Positions 17,851 to 27,577 of a stretch of 57,062 nt of DNA are shown here, in pieces. The position numbers were made by a program, and so were the translations under genes. The notes beneath the pieces were generated by a model. That model did no database searches. It was not told the DNA's origin and worked only from the letters and a program-made list of their open reading frames with translations. The stretch is from UBA12567 sp964598425 (GTDB taxonomy: Bacteria; Planctomycetota; Phycisphaerae; Phycisphaerales; SM1A02), in contig CAZRBV010000019.1 in NCBI GenBank assembly GCA_964598425.1, positions 1 to 57,062 on the forward strand, given 5' to 3'. Position 1 is the stretch's first letter, and each line of letters begins with the position of its first letter.

Positions 17851-18435
17851 ATGCCCAGCCGCCGCGGATTCACGATGATTGAGATCATCGTCGTCACGGT
17901 CATGGCGGCGATGCTGGCCGTGGTCCTCATATCCAGGCTCAGCGGCGCCCGTAATCGAGAGTTTGATGTCGCCGCGGACAAGGTTGGCGATCTGCTCTTG
18001 ATGTACGCAATTCGCAGCGAGTTCGCCGACGAGCCCGTTGGCATCAGTATGGACCCGGATCGCAACAGCCTGAGTTTACTGGTTCGACGGGGCGAGCGAA
18101 GCGATGCCTTTGGCGGCTGGATACCAGATCGCTCCGTCGCTGAGATTCGCCTTCCAGAGTTTGTCCGAGCTGCTGACATGGAGTTTCTCGCAGACGGCGA
18201 CTACATCAACCCTGCGGATCGCCCACTGACGAGCCTGCCGGGCCAACCTCGCCCTCGGGTCGACGTCACCATGCAGAGCACTGACCCAAGGGCCCCTCGA
18301 ACGATCCGATTCTCCTTACAGTCCAATGCGTGGCGCCCAACACGCACGGATTCTTTCCGGGATGAACCTATTGATTCCATCGCACGTACTCCCATAGACC
18401 TTGATACGTCGGGGCAGTGGCAGGAGGATTGGTGA
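17851..18435 (+). CDS. gspH: Minor pseudopilin GspH-like
   Basis: The 194-residue protein starts with PSRRGFTMIEIIVV, a prepilin cleavage site after Gly with Glu at +5, and then a hydrophobic helix. The remainder is a soluble domain of unknown detail. Its position after gspG and before gspI matches gspH in other operons. It probably joins the pseudopilus tip. The gap to gspG is 4 bases. Overlap of its stop with the gspI start (TGATG) suggests translational coupling. Confidence 0.85.
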   Translation: MPSRRGFTMIEIIVVTVMAAMLAVVLISRLSGARNREFDVAADKVGDLLLMYAIRSEFADEPVGISMDPDRNSLSLLVRRGERSDAFGGWIPDRSVAEIRLPEFVRAADMEFLADGDYINPADRPLTSLPGQPRPRVDVTMQSTDPRAPRTIRFSLQSNAWRPTRTDSFRDEPIDSIARTPIDLDTSGQWQEDW

Positions 18436-18941
18436 TGCCCCAACAACCGGCACATGCCATTCGGTCCGTGCGACGGGGCGTTGCGCTGTTGGAAGTCATC
18501 ATCGCTGCCCTCATGCTCGGGGTCGGCCTTGCTGTGACCCTCTCCACCGCAAGCCAGGCGCTCCGGGCTGAGGTGACAGGTGAGCGGCGGCTGACGGCAT
18601 CGTGGCTGGCAGACGAAGCCCTGGCACTCGTGCTGGCCCACGGACCACGCGAGTACATGCTCACTGAACCCATGGAAGGCAGATTCCAACCACCATTCGA
18701 AGACTTCGAATGGATGCTGGAGCTCAACCAGCCCAGCGATTGGGAGGCATGGAACGCGGCTGCAACCGTGACATGGATGGATCGATCAGGCCCAATGTCT
18801 GTGACCATCGATACCCGCATCGCGCCGCGTCAGGGAGAGGCCGATGAGGCCACCAACTGGAAGCCGATTGAGATGCTTGATCGGGAAGCAAGAACGTGGG
18901 ACGAAGAAGACACGAAGCCACTCGAAGGGGGCGGCTCGTGA
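18435..18941 (+). CDS. gspI: Minor pseudopilin GspI-like
   Basis: The 168-residue protein has the prepilin site RRGVALLEVI with Glu at +5 and a hydrophobic helix (IIAALMLGVGLAVTLSTAS). The residue after the cleaved Gly is Val rather than the usual Phe or Met, a common variant. AGGAGG ends 7 bases before the ATG and decides the start. It is thought to nucleate the pseudopilus tip with GspJ and GspK. The start overlaps the gspH stop by one base. Confidence 0.85.
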   Translation: MPQQPAHAIRSVRRGVALLEVIIAALMLGVGLAVTLSTASQALRAEVTGERRLTASWLADEALALVLAHGPREYMLTEPMEGRFQPPFEDFEWMLELNQPSDWEAWNAAATVTWMDRSGPMSVTIDTRIAPRQGEADEATNWKPIEMLDREARTWDEEDTKPLEGGGS

Positions 18942-19912
18942 TTCGCCGATGCCAATCCAATCGGCGGTCACAGCGCAACCGCCGTGGCTTCACAATGGTC
19001 GAGTTCATTCTCGCAGCCGTACTACTCGCGCTCATCCTGCTTGCAATGACTGTCGCCATGCAACAGGTGGTCAAAGCTCGCAACCGTGCTCGGGGACGTA
19101 TCGATGCATACATCCGTGCCGATGCTGCCGTCAGATTGTTGCGGCGCGATCTTGTCTCGCTGCTTCGCCGCGAAGACTTGTACTACACCAGAGTCCTCCT
19201 CGAAGATCAGACCATTGAACAGGATCGAATTGAGTATGGGCGAGATCAGATCCTCGTCTTCAACAATCGATTGCAGGCAACGCGCGACATCGAATACAAC
19301 GGAGATGGGTTGGAGTTTGAGACCCAGTACCGGATTGAAACTGATGACTTCGGTCCGGCGCTCTGGCAGCGACGAGACGCGATGCCCGATGCCTTCCCTC
19401 GCGGAGGTGGAATCATTTCGCCTGCTGTCGAGGGGATTGTCGGCTTGGATATCGAGGCATGGAACGGCGTCAACTGGTTTGACCAGTGGGACAGCGACGA
19501 AGAAGGCCTTCCCTGGGCATTTCGTGTCACGGTGACTGCCACCGGCGCGGCGCTCGGACAGCGTCCATCTGACCACCCGTTCGCGGTTCTTCGAACCGTC
19601 GTGCCAATCGACAGGAGTCGAATGCCCCTGGAGGTCGCTGATGCAAGACTTGCCGATGAAATCATGGATCGATTCGGACTTGGGCAAGACCAGTATGACG
19701 CAGTCGTGGAGGCCATCGCATCGGGCCAACCCCCTCCCATTCCACGTTCAACCGGCGAACTTCCTGCAGGAGGCATGGGCGCTGGTTCAGGTGGCACCTC
19801 AAGCGGAGCAGGTACGACTATCGATACACCTGCGGGGAAGGTGACGATTCCCGGAGATGGCGGCACGCCAACCTTCAATGGTGATCCTGTTGGATCCGGA
19901 GGCCGCCAATGA
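18938..19912 (+). CDS. gspJ: Minor pseudopilin GspJ-like
   Basis: The 324-residue protein has the cleavage site NRRGFTMVEFIL and a hydrophobic helix (LAAVLLALILLAMTVAM), then a long soluble domain that ends in a Gly/Ser/Pro-rich tail of about 40 residues. The start is the GTG at 18938, which overlaps the gspI stop (GTGA) and leaves a short basic leader peptide. It is longer than typical GspJ (about 200), the excess being the flexible tail. It is probably a tip pseudopilin with GspI and GspK. Confidence 0.85.
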   Translation: MIRRCQSNRRSQRNRRGFTMVEFILAAVLLALILLAMTVAMQQVVKARNRARGRIDAYIRADAAVRLLRRDLVSLLRREDLYYTRVLLEDQTIEQDRIEYGRDQILVFNNRLQATRDIEYNGDGLEFETQYRIETDDFGPALWQRRDAMPDAFPRGGGIISPAVEGIVGLDIEAWNGVNWFDQWDSDEEGLPWAFRVTVTATGAALGQRPSDHPFAVLRTVVPIDRSRMPLEVADARLADEIMDRFGLGQDQYDAVVEAIASGQPPPIPRSTGELPAGGMGAGSGGTSSGAGTTIDTPAGKVTIPGDGGTPTFNGDPVGSGGRQ

Positions 19913-21243
19913 AGCATCGACAGCGAGGCCTTGCCATGGTTGCGGTGCTCTGGGGCATCACGATCACCGCCCTTCTCGTGTCGGCGCTGCTTGTCGGAAC
20001 GACACGCATGTCGATGCTCGGCCGCGACACAATGGAGCGAATCCGAGCGAGGTGGGCGGCGCGTGCAGGGGCCGAGGCCACAATCGCTACGCTGGCCTAC
20101 CACACGCGATATCCGATTGCGGATGACGCGTACGCGCTTGTTCGCGATCTCGAAGCTGTACACGCGGGCGAGGTACCAGGCGGCTCATGGATGATCCAGC
20201 ACGCCAGCGGCGAAACATCACGCCCATTCGCAGGACCGATGGACGAACACTCAAAGTTGAACGTCAATGGTCCGTACCGCGGATACATCGATGTGATGTT
20301 TGGCCCCTTGGCCTGGGGCGTCTTTGCAGCAATTGAAGACTGGATCGACGATGACGATGACCCATCAGAGTTCGGCGTGGAGCGAGACTACTACTTGTCG
20401 CTCGACTCACGTTACGAGCCACGAAACGCGCCCCTGCAGAGCATCGCCGAACTCGAATTGATCGCTGGAATCGAGCCCGATGACATTCGTGGAGAAGACT
20501 GGAACCTCAATTCCATGCTCGACGCCTCCGAAGACGATGGCGATGAAACGCTTCCCTGGGACAATGAGTCCGGCGTCCTCGACGGCGGTTGGGCCCAGAT
20601 GTTGACCGTCAGGTCGATGGCCGACGGCGCAACCCAAAGCGGCGAACCCCGAATCTGGTTGATGGCCACCGATGTGGACGAGCTCATAGAGCGTTTCGAC
20701 CTCTTTGGAATTGAGCTCACCGAGAACAAAGCCCAAGCCCTTGTCAATGAGGCGGTTGCAGGGACGCTGGACTCCACGACGCTCGCGACGATGCTCGGGA
20801 CCGAGCCAGCTTCAACAGAGTCAAGTCAGGACGAAGGGGGCGAGGAGGAAGTCGTCTGGACTCCGGACGAAGTTGCCACAATCCTCTCTGAAACCTCCTT
20901 GACAGCCCCCCATCGCAGAGATTGGGGTGCCGTCAATATCAATACCGTGGGCCCTGAGACGCTCTATGCCATATATGACGGCGATGAACGCCTGATAGAA
21001 GCCCTCCTGAGCCTCCGAACAAGAAGGGCCAATGGCCTCACGAGTCTGGTCGACTTCTGGGATCTCCCAGGGGCCACCCAGGAGAGCCTGAGCCAACTGC
21101 TCCCCCTGTTCTGTACCGAAAGCAGCGTCTTCTCGATCACTTCTCGTGGAAGAAGTGCCACAACCGATGAGGTCTCGGAAATCAATCTGGTGGTCGACCG
21201 TTCCACGCTGCCTGTGAGAATCCTCGAATACCGCGAGAACTGA
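19909..21243 (+). CDS. gspK: Minor pseudopilin GspK
   Basis: The 444-residue protein begins with a short leader (MKHRQRG) and a hydrophobic helix (LAMVAVLWGITITALLVSALLVG); Glu +5 is not conserved, as is usual for GspK. The long soluble domain contains INVNT-like repeats (VNINTVGPETLYAIY; residues about 344-358) with a helix-hairpin-helix-like shape, and a very acidic segment (DDDDPSEF), both seen in GspK family members. It caps the pseudopilus tip. The ATG overlaps the gspJ stop by 4 bases. Confidence 0.88.
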   Translation: MKHRQRGLAMVAVLWGITITALLVSALLVGTTRMSMLGRDTMERIRARWAARAGAEATIATLAYHTRYPIADDAYALVRDLEAVHAGEVPGGSWMIQHASGETSRPFAGPMDEHSKLNVNGPYRGYIDVMFGPLAWGVFAAIEDWIDDDDDPSEFGVERDYYLSLDSRYEPRNAPLQSIAELELIAGIEPDDIRGEDWNLNSMLDASEDDGDETLPWDNESGVLDGGWAQMLTVRSMADGATQSGEPRIWLMATDVDELIERFDLFGIELTENKAQALVNEAVAGTLDSTTLATMLGTEPASTESSQDEGGEEEVVWTPDEVATILSETSLTAPHRRDWGAVNINTVGPETLYAIYDGDERLIEALLSLRTRRANGLTSLVDFWDLPGATQESLSQLLPLFCTESSVFSITSRGRSATTDEVSEINLVVDRSTLPVRILEYREN

Positions 21244-21295
21244 TCACGGGTCGCCTGCCCCGCCCGGTGGATGGTCCTCGGCGGCTGATCGCGGC

Positions 21296-23344
21296 GTGTC
21301 CTCTTCGGATATCCTCCAATCCCCAATGAGCAGGCTGAGCCCCGAGTCGTCATCCTTGGGCCCTTCAGGGGCCTCCGCATCCGCCGTCCTCCACTGGGTT
21401 GACGGGGGGTGGAGTGCCGTTCGCTTTGAACCATCCGCTGCTGGGATCCGTGTTCTTGAGTGCACCCGGCTCGGGCCTCACGAAGCGGCTGCATGGCTGG
21501 GCAATGACGCTGAGGCAACCCGAGTCGTCATCCCGGCGCGAGCCGTTGTCGCCCGTTCCATGCGCCTTGGGCATGGCAGCGAAGCTGTACTGGACCATCG
21601 TCTTCAGACGCTGGTGCAAGACCGCATGGATGACTCTGTGCCACTGCATCGCATGGCTGCCGCTGTCGCACCCGCTGTCGCAGGCGAGGAAGATCGGCTC
21701 GGCGTGGCCGTGGCGTGGCCCGAGCGACAGACCATCCAGATTCCCGGGCAGGATGACGAGTTTCTTGCTGTACCGGATATCACCGCCCTGCTATCGCTCA
21801 TGGGAAGTCAACGCGTCGACCTGCCGATCCTGTGGCACGACGCGTCAGACGGGAGCACCGCGCTGGTTCTGGCTGGACTGGGGCGTATGGCGGTTCGATC
21901 AACGCACGTCGATGGCCTCTCCAATCCAGAAGCCCTGCCGCGTTTCATTATGGAGTCTGCTTTACAGGCTGGCTGGTCGGCGGATGAAATGAGATCGCTT
22001 GCGAATCAGACCGAGGCGATCTTTCCCGAGGGCCCGACCTTGCTCATCCCGGATTCGATTCACACCGCCAGCATGCAGCGATTCCAAGGACCTGTTCCCG
22101 AGGATCTTCGATACTTTGGAATCGCCCTTGGGTGTGCGCTCGCTACGACGGATGACTACGTCGCCATGACGGTGCTTCGTCCTTCGCTTCCCACACATGA
22201 ACCCACGCGTAGCGAGCGAGTCATTGAACGGTTCTCAGATCGGTCATTTGCCACCAGACTGGCCGTGATTCTCGTTCTGCTCATCCTCTTCGGGCCCCTC
22301 GTCACCAATGGCATTCGGTACGGGCTGCTCAGCCTGTTTCACGGCGAGCTCGACGAGGCCGTCGGGACTGCGGCGATGGTAGAGCAGCGAAACAGGCTCT
22401 ATGCCAATCTGGGGACTGGGGCGCTCCCGGTGACCAAGTTGCTCGCAGATGTTGCAGCGGCGACGCCGCTTGGCATCAAGATTGACAGCATCAAGATGGG
22501 TGCCGGCGAGCCGGTGCGTATCAATGGCGATGCGACTGCATACGATGGCCAGTCAGCTGCTGAGTTGATCGGAACCATGAAGTCGCACATGCAAACTTCT
22601 CGGGTGTTCAAAAATGTAACGGTGGAATGGGACGGGCAGACGAATCTCGGCGAACGGTCTTTCTCGCTGTCCGCCGAAGTCGGCGCCGCCGCAATGCGTC
22701 CCCGCTACGGCGCCGATCAGGACTTTGCTGCATGGACATTTCAACAGCGACGACACAACCTCCCGAAGACAGCCGAGGGAGGTCCCGCTCCGCGTCCGAG
22801 CGACGCTGCGGGCTGGGACCCAAATTCGATTGCTGCCATCACGACAAACACCGAACAGCCAGCCAGCAGTTCGCCCCCGAACCCCGCCGCTGAGGGCCCC
22901 ACAACGCCCCGCGACAGCGGAACTCCTCATGCCACGGCCACCACGCTGAATGGTGGCACATCGGCGCCGGCACCACGGGCAGATACGCCTGCTTCCACGA
23001 CTCCTCCGACAACCGTTCCACGGCGTTCAGGAGGCATCGCGGGCGGCAATCGCCCGGACCGGACAGGAGGAGGTCTCTCTGCCCGCGACACGGGATCTGG
23101 AAGCGTTGCTGATCAAGGAGCGAGGAGTGGAGACCTCTCAGCCGAAGATCTCGGCGCCATGCCTGAAATCCTGAGCGAAGAGCAGATCGCAGTTCTGTCC
23201 CGCGAAGAGACGCTCGCCCGAGTCCGCGAGGTCTCAGCCGCTCGGCAACACGTCCCCGAGGGAGAGATGGCTGACAAACTCGCGGCCTATTGGGACACGC
23301 TCTTCGACCACTTGCGAGACCTCCCGCAGGAAGGCCAGCAGTGA
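21296..23344 (+). CDS. gspL: GspL-like inner-membrane platform protein (PilM/PilN-like halves)
   Basis: The 682-residue protein matches the GspL layout. Residues about 30-300 form an actin-like (PilM-type) cytoplasmic domain, a single membrane helix lies at about 321-341, and residues about 345-465 form a PilN/ferredoxin-like periplasmic domain. It then has an unusual Pro/Thr/Ser/Gly-rich region (about 490-615) and a final acidic helical segment (about 616-680). Classical GspL is about 400 residues, so the last 200 are extra. It links GspE to the periplasmic parts. The GTG at 21296 is used; ATG 21326 is an alternative. The stop overlaps the gspM start. Confidence 0.8.
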   Translation: MSSSDILQSPMSRLSPESSSLGPSGASASAVLHWVDGGWSAVRFEPSAAGIRVLECTRLGPHEAAAWLGNDAEATRVVIPARAVVARSMRLGHGSEAVLDHRLQTLVQDRMDDSVPLHRMAAAVAPAVAGEEDRLGVAVAWPERQTIQIPGQDDEFLAVPDITALLSLMGSQRVDLPILWHDASDGSTALVLAGLGRMAVRSTHVDGLSNPEALPRFIMESALQAGWSADEMRSLANQTEAIFPEGPTLLIPDSIHTASMQRFQGPVPEDLRYFGIALGCALATTDDYVAMTVLRPSLPTHEPTRSERVIERFSDRSFATRLAVILVLLILFGPLVTNGIRYGLLSLFHGELDEAVGTAAMVEQRNRLYANLGTGALPVTKLLADVAAATPLGIKIDSIKMGAGEPVRINGDATAYDGQSAAELIGTMKSHMQTSRVFKNVTVEWDGQTNLGERSFSLSAEVGAAAMRPRYGADQDFAAWTFQQRRHNLPKTAEGGPAPRPSDAAGWDPNSIAAITTNTEQPASSSPPNPAAEGPTTPRDSGTPHATATTLNGGTSAPAPRADTPASTTPPTTVPRRSGGIAGGNRPDRTGGGLSARDTGSGSVADQGARSGDLSAEDLGAMPEILSEEQIAVLSREETLARVREVSAARQHVPEGEMADKLAAYWDTLFDHLRDLPQEGQQ

Positions 23345-23922
23345 GCGAGCAGCAGGGCCTGATGGAACGAGCGCAAGCCGAATTCGGCGCGATGTCCCAA
23401 GGTGGGCGTCTCATTGTTGTGCTGGGCGGCGCATTGCTGCTGCTCGTTGTGTGGTCCGAGTTCATCTCACCAGTCGCAACTGCATGGGGTGAATCCGCTG
23501 CTTCGATCGCGGAACAGGTCGATCGCGTGGATCGCGCAGAGGCCCAGGCCAGCGCCCAGCGATCGAATGTCATTGCCTTCGGCGAGCTGATCCCACCATC
23601 ACAGAGAGCTCCCGAGTCGCAGGCGATGCTCGAGGCTGTCAACGCCATTATGGCCGAGTACGACATTCGTGACTACGAATTCAATGAGGCATCCAGCGCG
23701 GTCAGCGTAGGAGGTGCCGCACTGCAGGGCATTGATCGCATCAAAGCGACGCTAGAGTTTGAGGCTGAACACGAGAAGGCCATTGAGATTCTCGGCGCAC
23801 TCGAAGACAGCCCCGAACTTGAGGCCATCAGCAATGCCCGCGTGCAGGTTGGCAAGTCGGCGCGGAGTCTCTCAGTACAGCTCACGATCGAAGCTTGGAT
23901 TCAGGGAGGGCGGCGACGATGA
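23341..23922 (+). CDS. gspM: GspM-like inner-membrane protein
   Basis: The 193-residue protein has one N-terminal membrane helix (about 22-44, LIVVLGGALLLLVVW) and a periplasmic domain with the length and helix/strand pattern of GspM, which binds GspL. Sequence identity to known GspM cannot be judged by eye; the call rests on position after gspL, topology and size. The start is the GTG at 23341, which overlaps the gspL stop (GTGA), with GGAAGG about 9 bases upstream. Confidence 0.7.
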   Translation: MSEQQGLMERAQAEFGAMSQGGRLIVVLGGALLLLVVWSEFISPVATAWGESAASIAEQVDRVDRAEAQASAQRSNVIAFGELIPPSQRAPESQAMLEAVNAIMAEYDIRDYEFNEASSAVSVGGAALQGIDRIKATLEFEAEHEKAIEILGALEDSPELEAISNARVQVGKSARSLSVQLTIEAWIQGGRRR

Positions 23923-24635
23923 TTGATCGCAATGCGCTCCGTGGTCCTCTCGGAGTCAGTCTGGCATGCGCGGCGGGGCTTGTCATTGTTTCGCTCTGGC
24001 TTCTTGTGCCAGTACTCGGATCACTGACTTCCCTTGGTGGCGGCAATAGCCTCGACGAGGCCGCCTATGAGAATCTGATCGCATCGCATGATGCGGCGCA
24101 CCGAACGGATCTCAACCGTATCCACGGACGATCCTTTTTCTTTGAACCCAAAGCTCCTCCGAAGCCCAAGCCACCAGAGCCGACCGGGGCCTGCTGTGTC
24201 GAAGAAGAATGCACGATCATGCGGCGCGATGCCTGCCGCACTCGAAACGGGCGCTTCCAGGGTGCCGACACCACCTGCGGCCCTGACACATGCGCCCCCA
24301 AAGAAGTTCCCAAGCCGGTCGAGCGGCCGAAAGTCGACAACCGGCCAAAGCGTTATGACGGCCCCGACATTATCGCCATCTATGGCTCTGACGTGTTTTT
24401 CCGTTCGACCAAAGGTGTTCTGGTAATCCCAGTTGGTCACGGCATGGATGAGATCGAAGTCGTGTCCGTCAACGCTCCACGGAGCGCTGATCTGATGTGG
24501 AAGAAGGGTGGCCCCTTCACAGTCCCATTGATTGAAAAACCAGATGACCCCTGGCAGGACAACCCCCTTCGCGGGGTTCTTGAGCTCCCCACCACACCAC
24601 CACTGTCCGTCATCAATGAAGGGCGTCCTGAATGA
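23919..24635 (+). CDS. GspC-like bitopic membrane protein with a GxCC cysteine module
   Basis: The 238-residue protein has an N-terminal membrane helix (about 12-38) and a periplasmic part. It occupies the position of gspC or gspP, between the inner-membrane platform genes and the secretin gene, and probably connects the two. Residues 90-125 form a cysteine module, GACC-x4-C-x7-C-x13-C-x4-C, with Pro-rich linkers on both sides (PPKPKPPEP and VPKPVERP). The same spacing occurs in modules of the secreted protease at 53204. The C-terminal part (about 140-235) has a GSDVFFRSTKGVLVIPVG segment of possible OB/HR type. GGGAGGG is 8 bases before the ATG, and the gene overlaps gspM by 4 bases. Confidence 0.65.
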   Translation: MIDRNALRGPLGVSLACAAGLVIVSLWLLVPVLGSLTSLGGGNSLDEAAYENLIASHDAAHRTDLNRIHGRSFFFEPKAPPKPKPPEPTGACCVEEECTIMRRDACRTRNGRFQGADTTCGPDTCAPKEVPKPVERPKVDNRPKRYDGPDIIAIYGSDVFFRSTKGVLVIPVGHGMDEIEVVSVNAPRSADLMWKKGGPFTVPLIEKPDDPWQDNPLRGVLELPTTPPLSVINEGRPE

Positions 24636-27577
24636 CCGCACATGACAGGATCTCCACGGAATACAGATCGGGATGCCGCGTTGGCCTGCCCCGATTGATG
24701 AGAGGAATGCTCGTGCCATTGAACCCCACCATCACATCTTGCCTTCTGGGCTCGCTCATGGCCGCGGTGCTCACGTCCTCAGCAATCGCTCAGGACGGGC
24801 GTCCGCAACCTGCGGAGCCACCAGCTCCGGAACCAATTGTGACTGAACCGGACCCGGCAGTTGAAGTGCCTGCCGTTCCTCCTATTGAGGAAGAGCCTGC
24901 CCCTGCTGTTCCAGCACGTGAAGCTGAGGAAGAGGTTGAGGTCACGGATGTCGAAGTACTCGAGACCGAGGAGACAATTCAACCAGCGCTCCCGGCAGAA
25001 GATCCTGACGAAGAGCCGGCGGATGTCACCGTCTGGAGTACCGAGAATGTGAAGAGTGGTCGCCGCGCTATCAAAGACGAGCCTGTGGTGCTCTCTTTCA
25101 AAGAAGTCAAGTTGGATGAACTCATTGACTTCATCGCCTTTGAGACAGGCAAAGTCGTCATGCCGATCAAACTGCAGACGGCAGGAGCTGCGGGCCGCAA
25201 TACGTACAACATTGTTGCAGACCGACCGATGCATCGAACCGAGGCACTCGACTTCATCTTCACGTATCTGCGGATGAACGACATCGGAATCATCGAGCGA
25301 CCCCAGGTCATCTTCATCGGCAAGCTCGAAGACATGGTGGGTCAACTCGGCGAGATTGAAGTCATTCCGGCAGGGGAATCGATTGCAGACAGACTGGATC
25401 GCGGAACCCTGGTCTTCAAGATCTTTCAGGTCGAAAACACCGACGCCGGGCAGATCAAGGATGACCTCGATGACTTCTTCCCACAGAACTGGGCGAAGTT
25501 CCGCGAAGATGACCTCTCCAACCAGATCATGGTGCTCGGCGATGTCGGCCTGTGCCAACAGATCGAGACCATCATTGGCGATCTTGACCGAAAGTGGCTG
25601 CAGCCAATCATCAAGACGTTCCGGCTCGAATATGCCGACGCCCGCGAAATCGAAACCAATATCACCGAGCTCTTTGAGCAGGGATCTGGCACACGGACAT
25701 CGGGCGGCAGTTCGCGGGGGGGATCTTCAAACCGATCAGGCAATCGCGCAGGCAGCAATCGCAGTAATGCTGCGGCCACTTCGCTTGAGGGCGTCCCAGA
25801 GGCAGAGCTGCGACTTACTGTCAACGAACAGCAGAATACCGTCACCATTCAAGGCGAAGAGAAGACGGTCAACCAAATCGCTGAGCTCATCAAGGAGGAA
25901 TGGGATAAACCCCGCGAAGAGGGAACATCGCGACTGTTCATTCTCGAATACACAGATCCCATCAAAGTCAAGGATCTGCTCACAACCGTGCTTGGTGGCG
26001 GGTCCTCCTCAACCAGTGGGCGAACCGGAGGCCGCAATAACCGGGGAGGAGGAAGCAGCGGATCCCGTACCGACGCGACTGCAGGCATCGCCGGCGTCTA
26101 TCAGTTTGAAGCCTTCCCTGACCGCAACGCTCTGCTTGTGCTCGCAAAAACGGTGGAGAGCTTCTCATTTATCGAAAGCGTCATTGAAGAAATCGACAAG
26201 CCAACCGACGCAGGGCTTCCGGAAGTCATCCCGCTGAAGTACGCCGATGCAGTCGCGCTGACCGAAGAACTCAATATTCTGCTGGCCAAGGCCGGAGCCC
26301 GAGCTTCGCTGCCCCGCCCTGCGACCGGCCTCAGCGCCGAGGGATTCTCAGCCGAGGGGGGGTCTGACGTCAGCGGTCCGGATACCGGCGGCCAGTCCGG
26401 TGACCTCCAATTCCCCTGGGGAACAGCAAACACTGACGAGCAGTCACCCGAATCGACCCTCATCGGCAAGGTCCGCGTCGTACCGATCGTGCGACAGAAT
26501 GCACTGGCGATCCTTGCCCCGACAGCCTACCGAGAGCCGATGCGCAAACTGATCGAAGCATTTGATCAGCCCCGCCGCCAGGTCATGCTCTCAGCAACCA
26601 TTGTGGAAGTTGATCTCGGGGACGCGCTCAACCTGGGCATGCGACTCGGAACCGGCTGGGAACCCGACACTGGTGCGATCGTCTCGGGCGGCGTCAATCT
26701 GGACCTCGGCGCAATCAGCTTTATCACTGACATGCTGGATGGTTCGCAGTCGAATACGCTGACGCTCGGCCCATTTGGCATCAATGTCATCATCGAAGCG
26801 CTGAACTCGATTACCAACACGCGCGTGATTCAGGAGCCCCGTGTCTTTACAGCCGACAACGAAGAAGCTGTCTTCTTCTCTGGGCAGGAGTACCCCATTG
26901 CAACCGGATCCGTCGAAGGCGGTACCGGCCTGCAGAATCTCACGACGACCATCGAGTACAAGAACGTTGGCGTTTTCCTCAATGTCAGACCTCGTATTAC
27001 CGAGGAGGGCGCTGTTGACCTCAGCATCAGTCTTGAGCTCTCACAAGCGAAGGGTGCTGTCAACGTGGGAAACACACGCAGCGAGATCTTCGATCGCAAG
27101 CAGGTAACAACCCATGCGATTCTGCTCGACGGCCAGACAATCGTACTTGGTGGATTGCTGCGCGAGTTTGAGCAGATTCAACGCGACCGAATACCGTTGT
27201 TGGCAGACATTCCCTTCATTGGCCAGCTCTTTGAATTCAATGACGAGAAACTCGAACGCACTGAATTGATCGCGTTCATTACGCCGACCGTCGTGCACAG
27301 ACCCGTCGACAACTTCGACAACTTCAATCTTGATGACCTTCAGCGACTTGAGTCAGTCGCTCAGCCGCTGGCAGATCAGATCGAGGAAGGGCAGAAGATC
27401 GTAGATCTCAACATTCACGAGCGGCTGCAACACCGCTCCGTCCAGCCTGGCGGGTCGCGGGTCGTCCTTCCCGGCGAGTCGGCAACACAAACCGATATCG
27501 ACGCATTCCAACCCAACCTGATCGAGTTGACGCCCCGTGGCGGCGACACGACCGAGGATGGAGACGGAAGCGAGTGA
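24632..27577 (+). CDS. gspD: Type II secretion secretin GspD
   Basis: The 981-residue protein has a long signal-peptide region (hydrophobic core LLGSLMAAVLTSSAIAQ, about 38-54), a Glu/Pro-rich acidic stretch (about 55-130), N-domains (from about 140 to 560, with the typical FRLEYADAREIE and IPLKYADAVALTEEL ring-building repeats) and the C-terminal secretin pore (about 640-890, including EEAVFFSGQEYPIATGS and QEPRVFTADN). Two Gly/Ser/Arg-rich insertions interrupt the N-domains (about 352-385 and 450-480). It forms the outer-membrane channel. The ATG shares 4 bases with the preceding stop; a later ATG at 24698 is possible. Confidence 0.95.
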   Translation: MTAHDRISTEYRSGCRVGLPRLMRGMLVPLNPTITSCLLGSLMAAVLTSSAIAQDGRPQPAEPPAPEPIVTEPDPAVEVPAVPPIEEEPAPAVPAREAEEEVEVTDVEVLETEETIQPALPAEDPDEEPADVTVWSTENVKSGRRAIKDEPVVLSFKEVKLDELIDFIAFETGKVVMPIKLQTAGAAGRNTYNIVADRPMHRTEALDFIFTYLRMNDIGIIERPQVIFIGKLEDMVGQLGEIEVIPAGESIADRLDRGTLVFKIFQVENTDAGQIKDDLDDFFPQNWAKFREDDLSNQIMVLGDVGLCQQIETIIGDLDRKWLQPIIKTFRLEYADAREIETNITELFEQGSGTRTSGGSSRGGSSNRSGNRAGSNRSNAAATSLEGVPEAELRLTVNEQQNTVTIQGEEKTVNQIAELIKEEWDKPREEGTSRLFILEYTDPIKVKDLLTTVLGGGSSSTSGRTGGRNNRGGGSSGSRTDATAGIAGVYQFEAFPDRNALLVLAKTVESFSFIESVIEEIDKPTDAGLPEVIPLKYADAVALTEELNILLAKAGARASLPRPATGLSAEGFSAEGGSDVSGPDTGGQSGDLQFPWGTANTDEQSPESTLIGKVRVVPIVRQNALAILAPTAYREPMRKLIEAFDQPRRQVMLSATIVEVDLGDALNLGMRLGTGWEPDTGAIVSGGVNLDLGAISFITDMLDGSQSNTLTLGPFGINVIIEALNSITNTRVIQEPRVFTADNEEAVFFSGQEYPIATGSVEGGTGLQNLTTTIEYKNVGVFLNVRPRITEEGAVDLSISLELSQAKGAVNVGNTRSEIFDRKQVTTHAILLDGQTIVLGGLLREFEQIQRDRIPLLADIPFIGQLFEFNDEKLERTELIAFITPTVVHRPVDNFDNFNLDDLQRLESVAQPLADQIEEGQKIVDLNIHERLQHRSVQPGGSRVVLPGESATQTDIDAFQPNLIELTPRGGDTTEDGDGSE

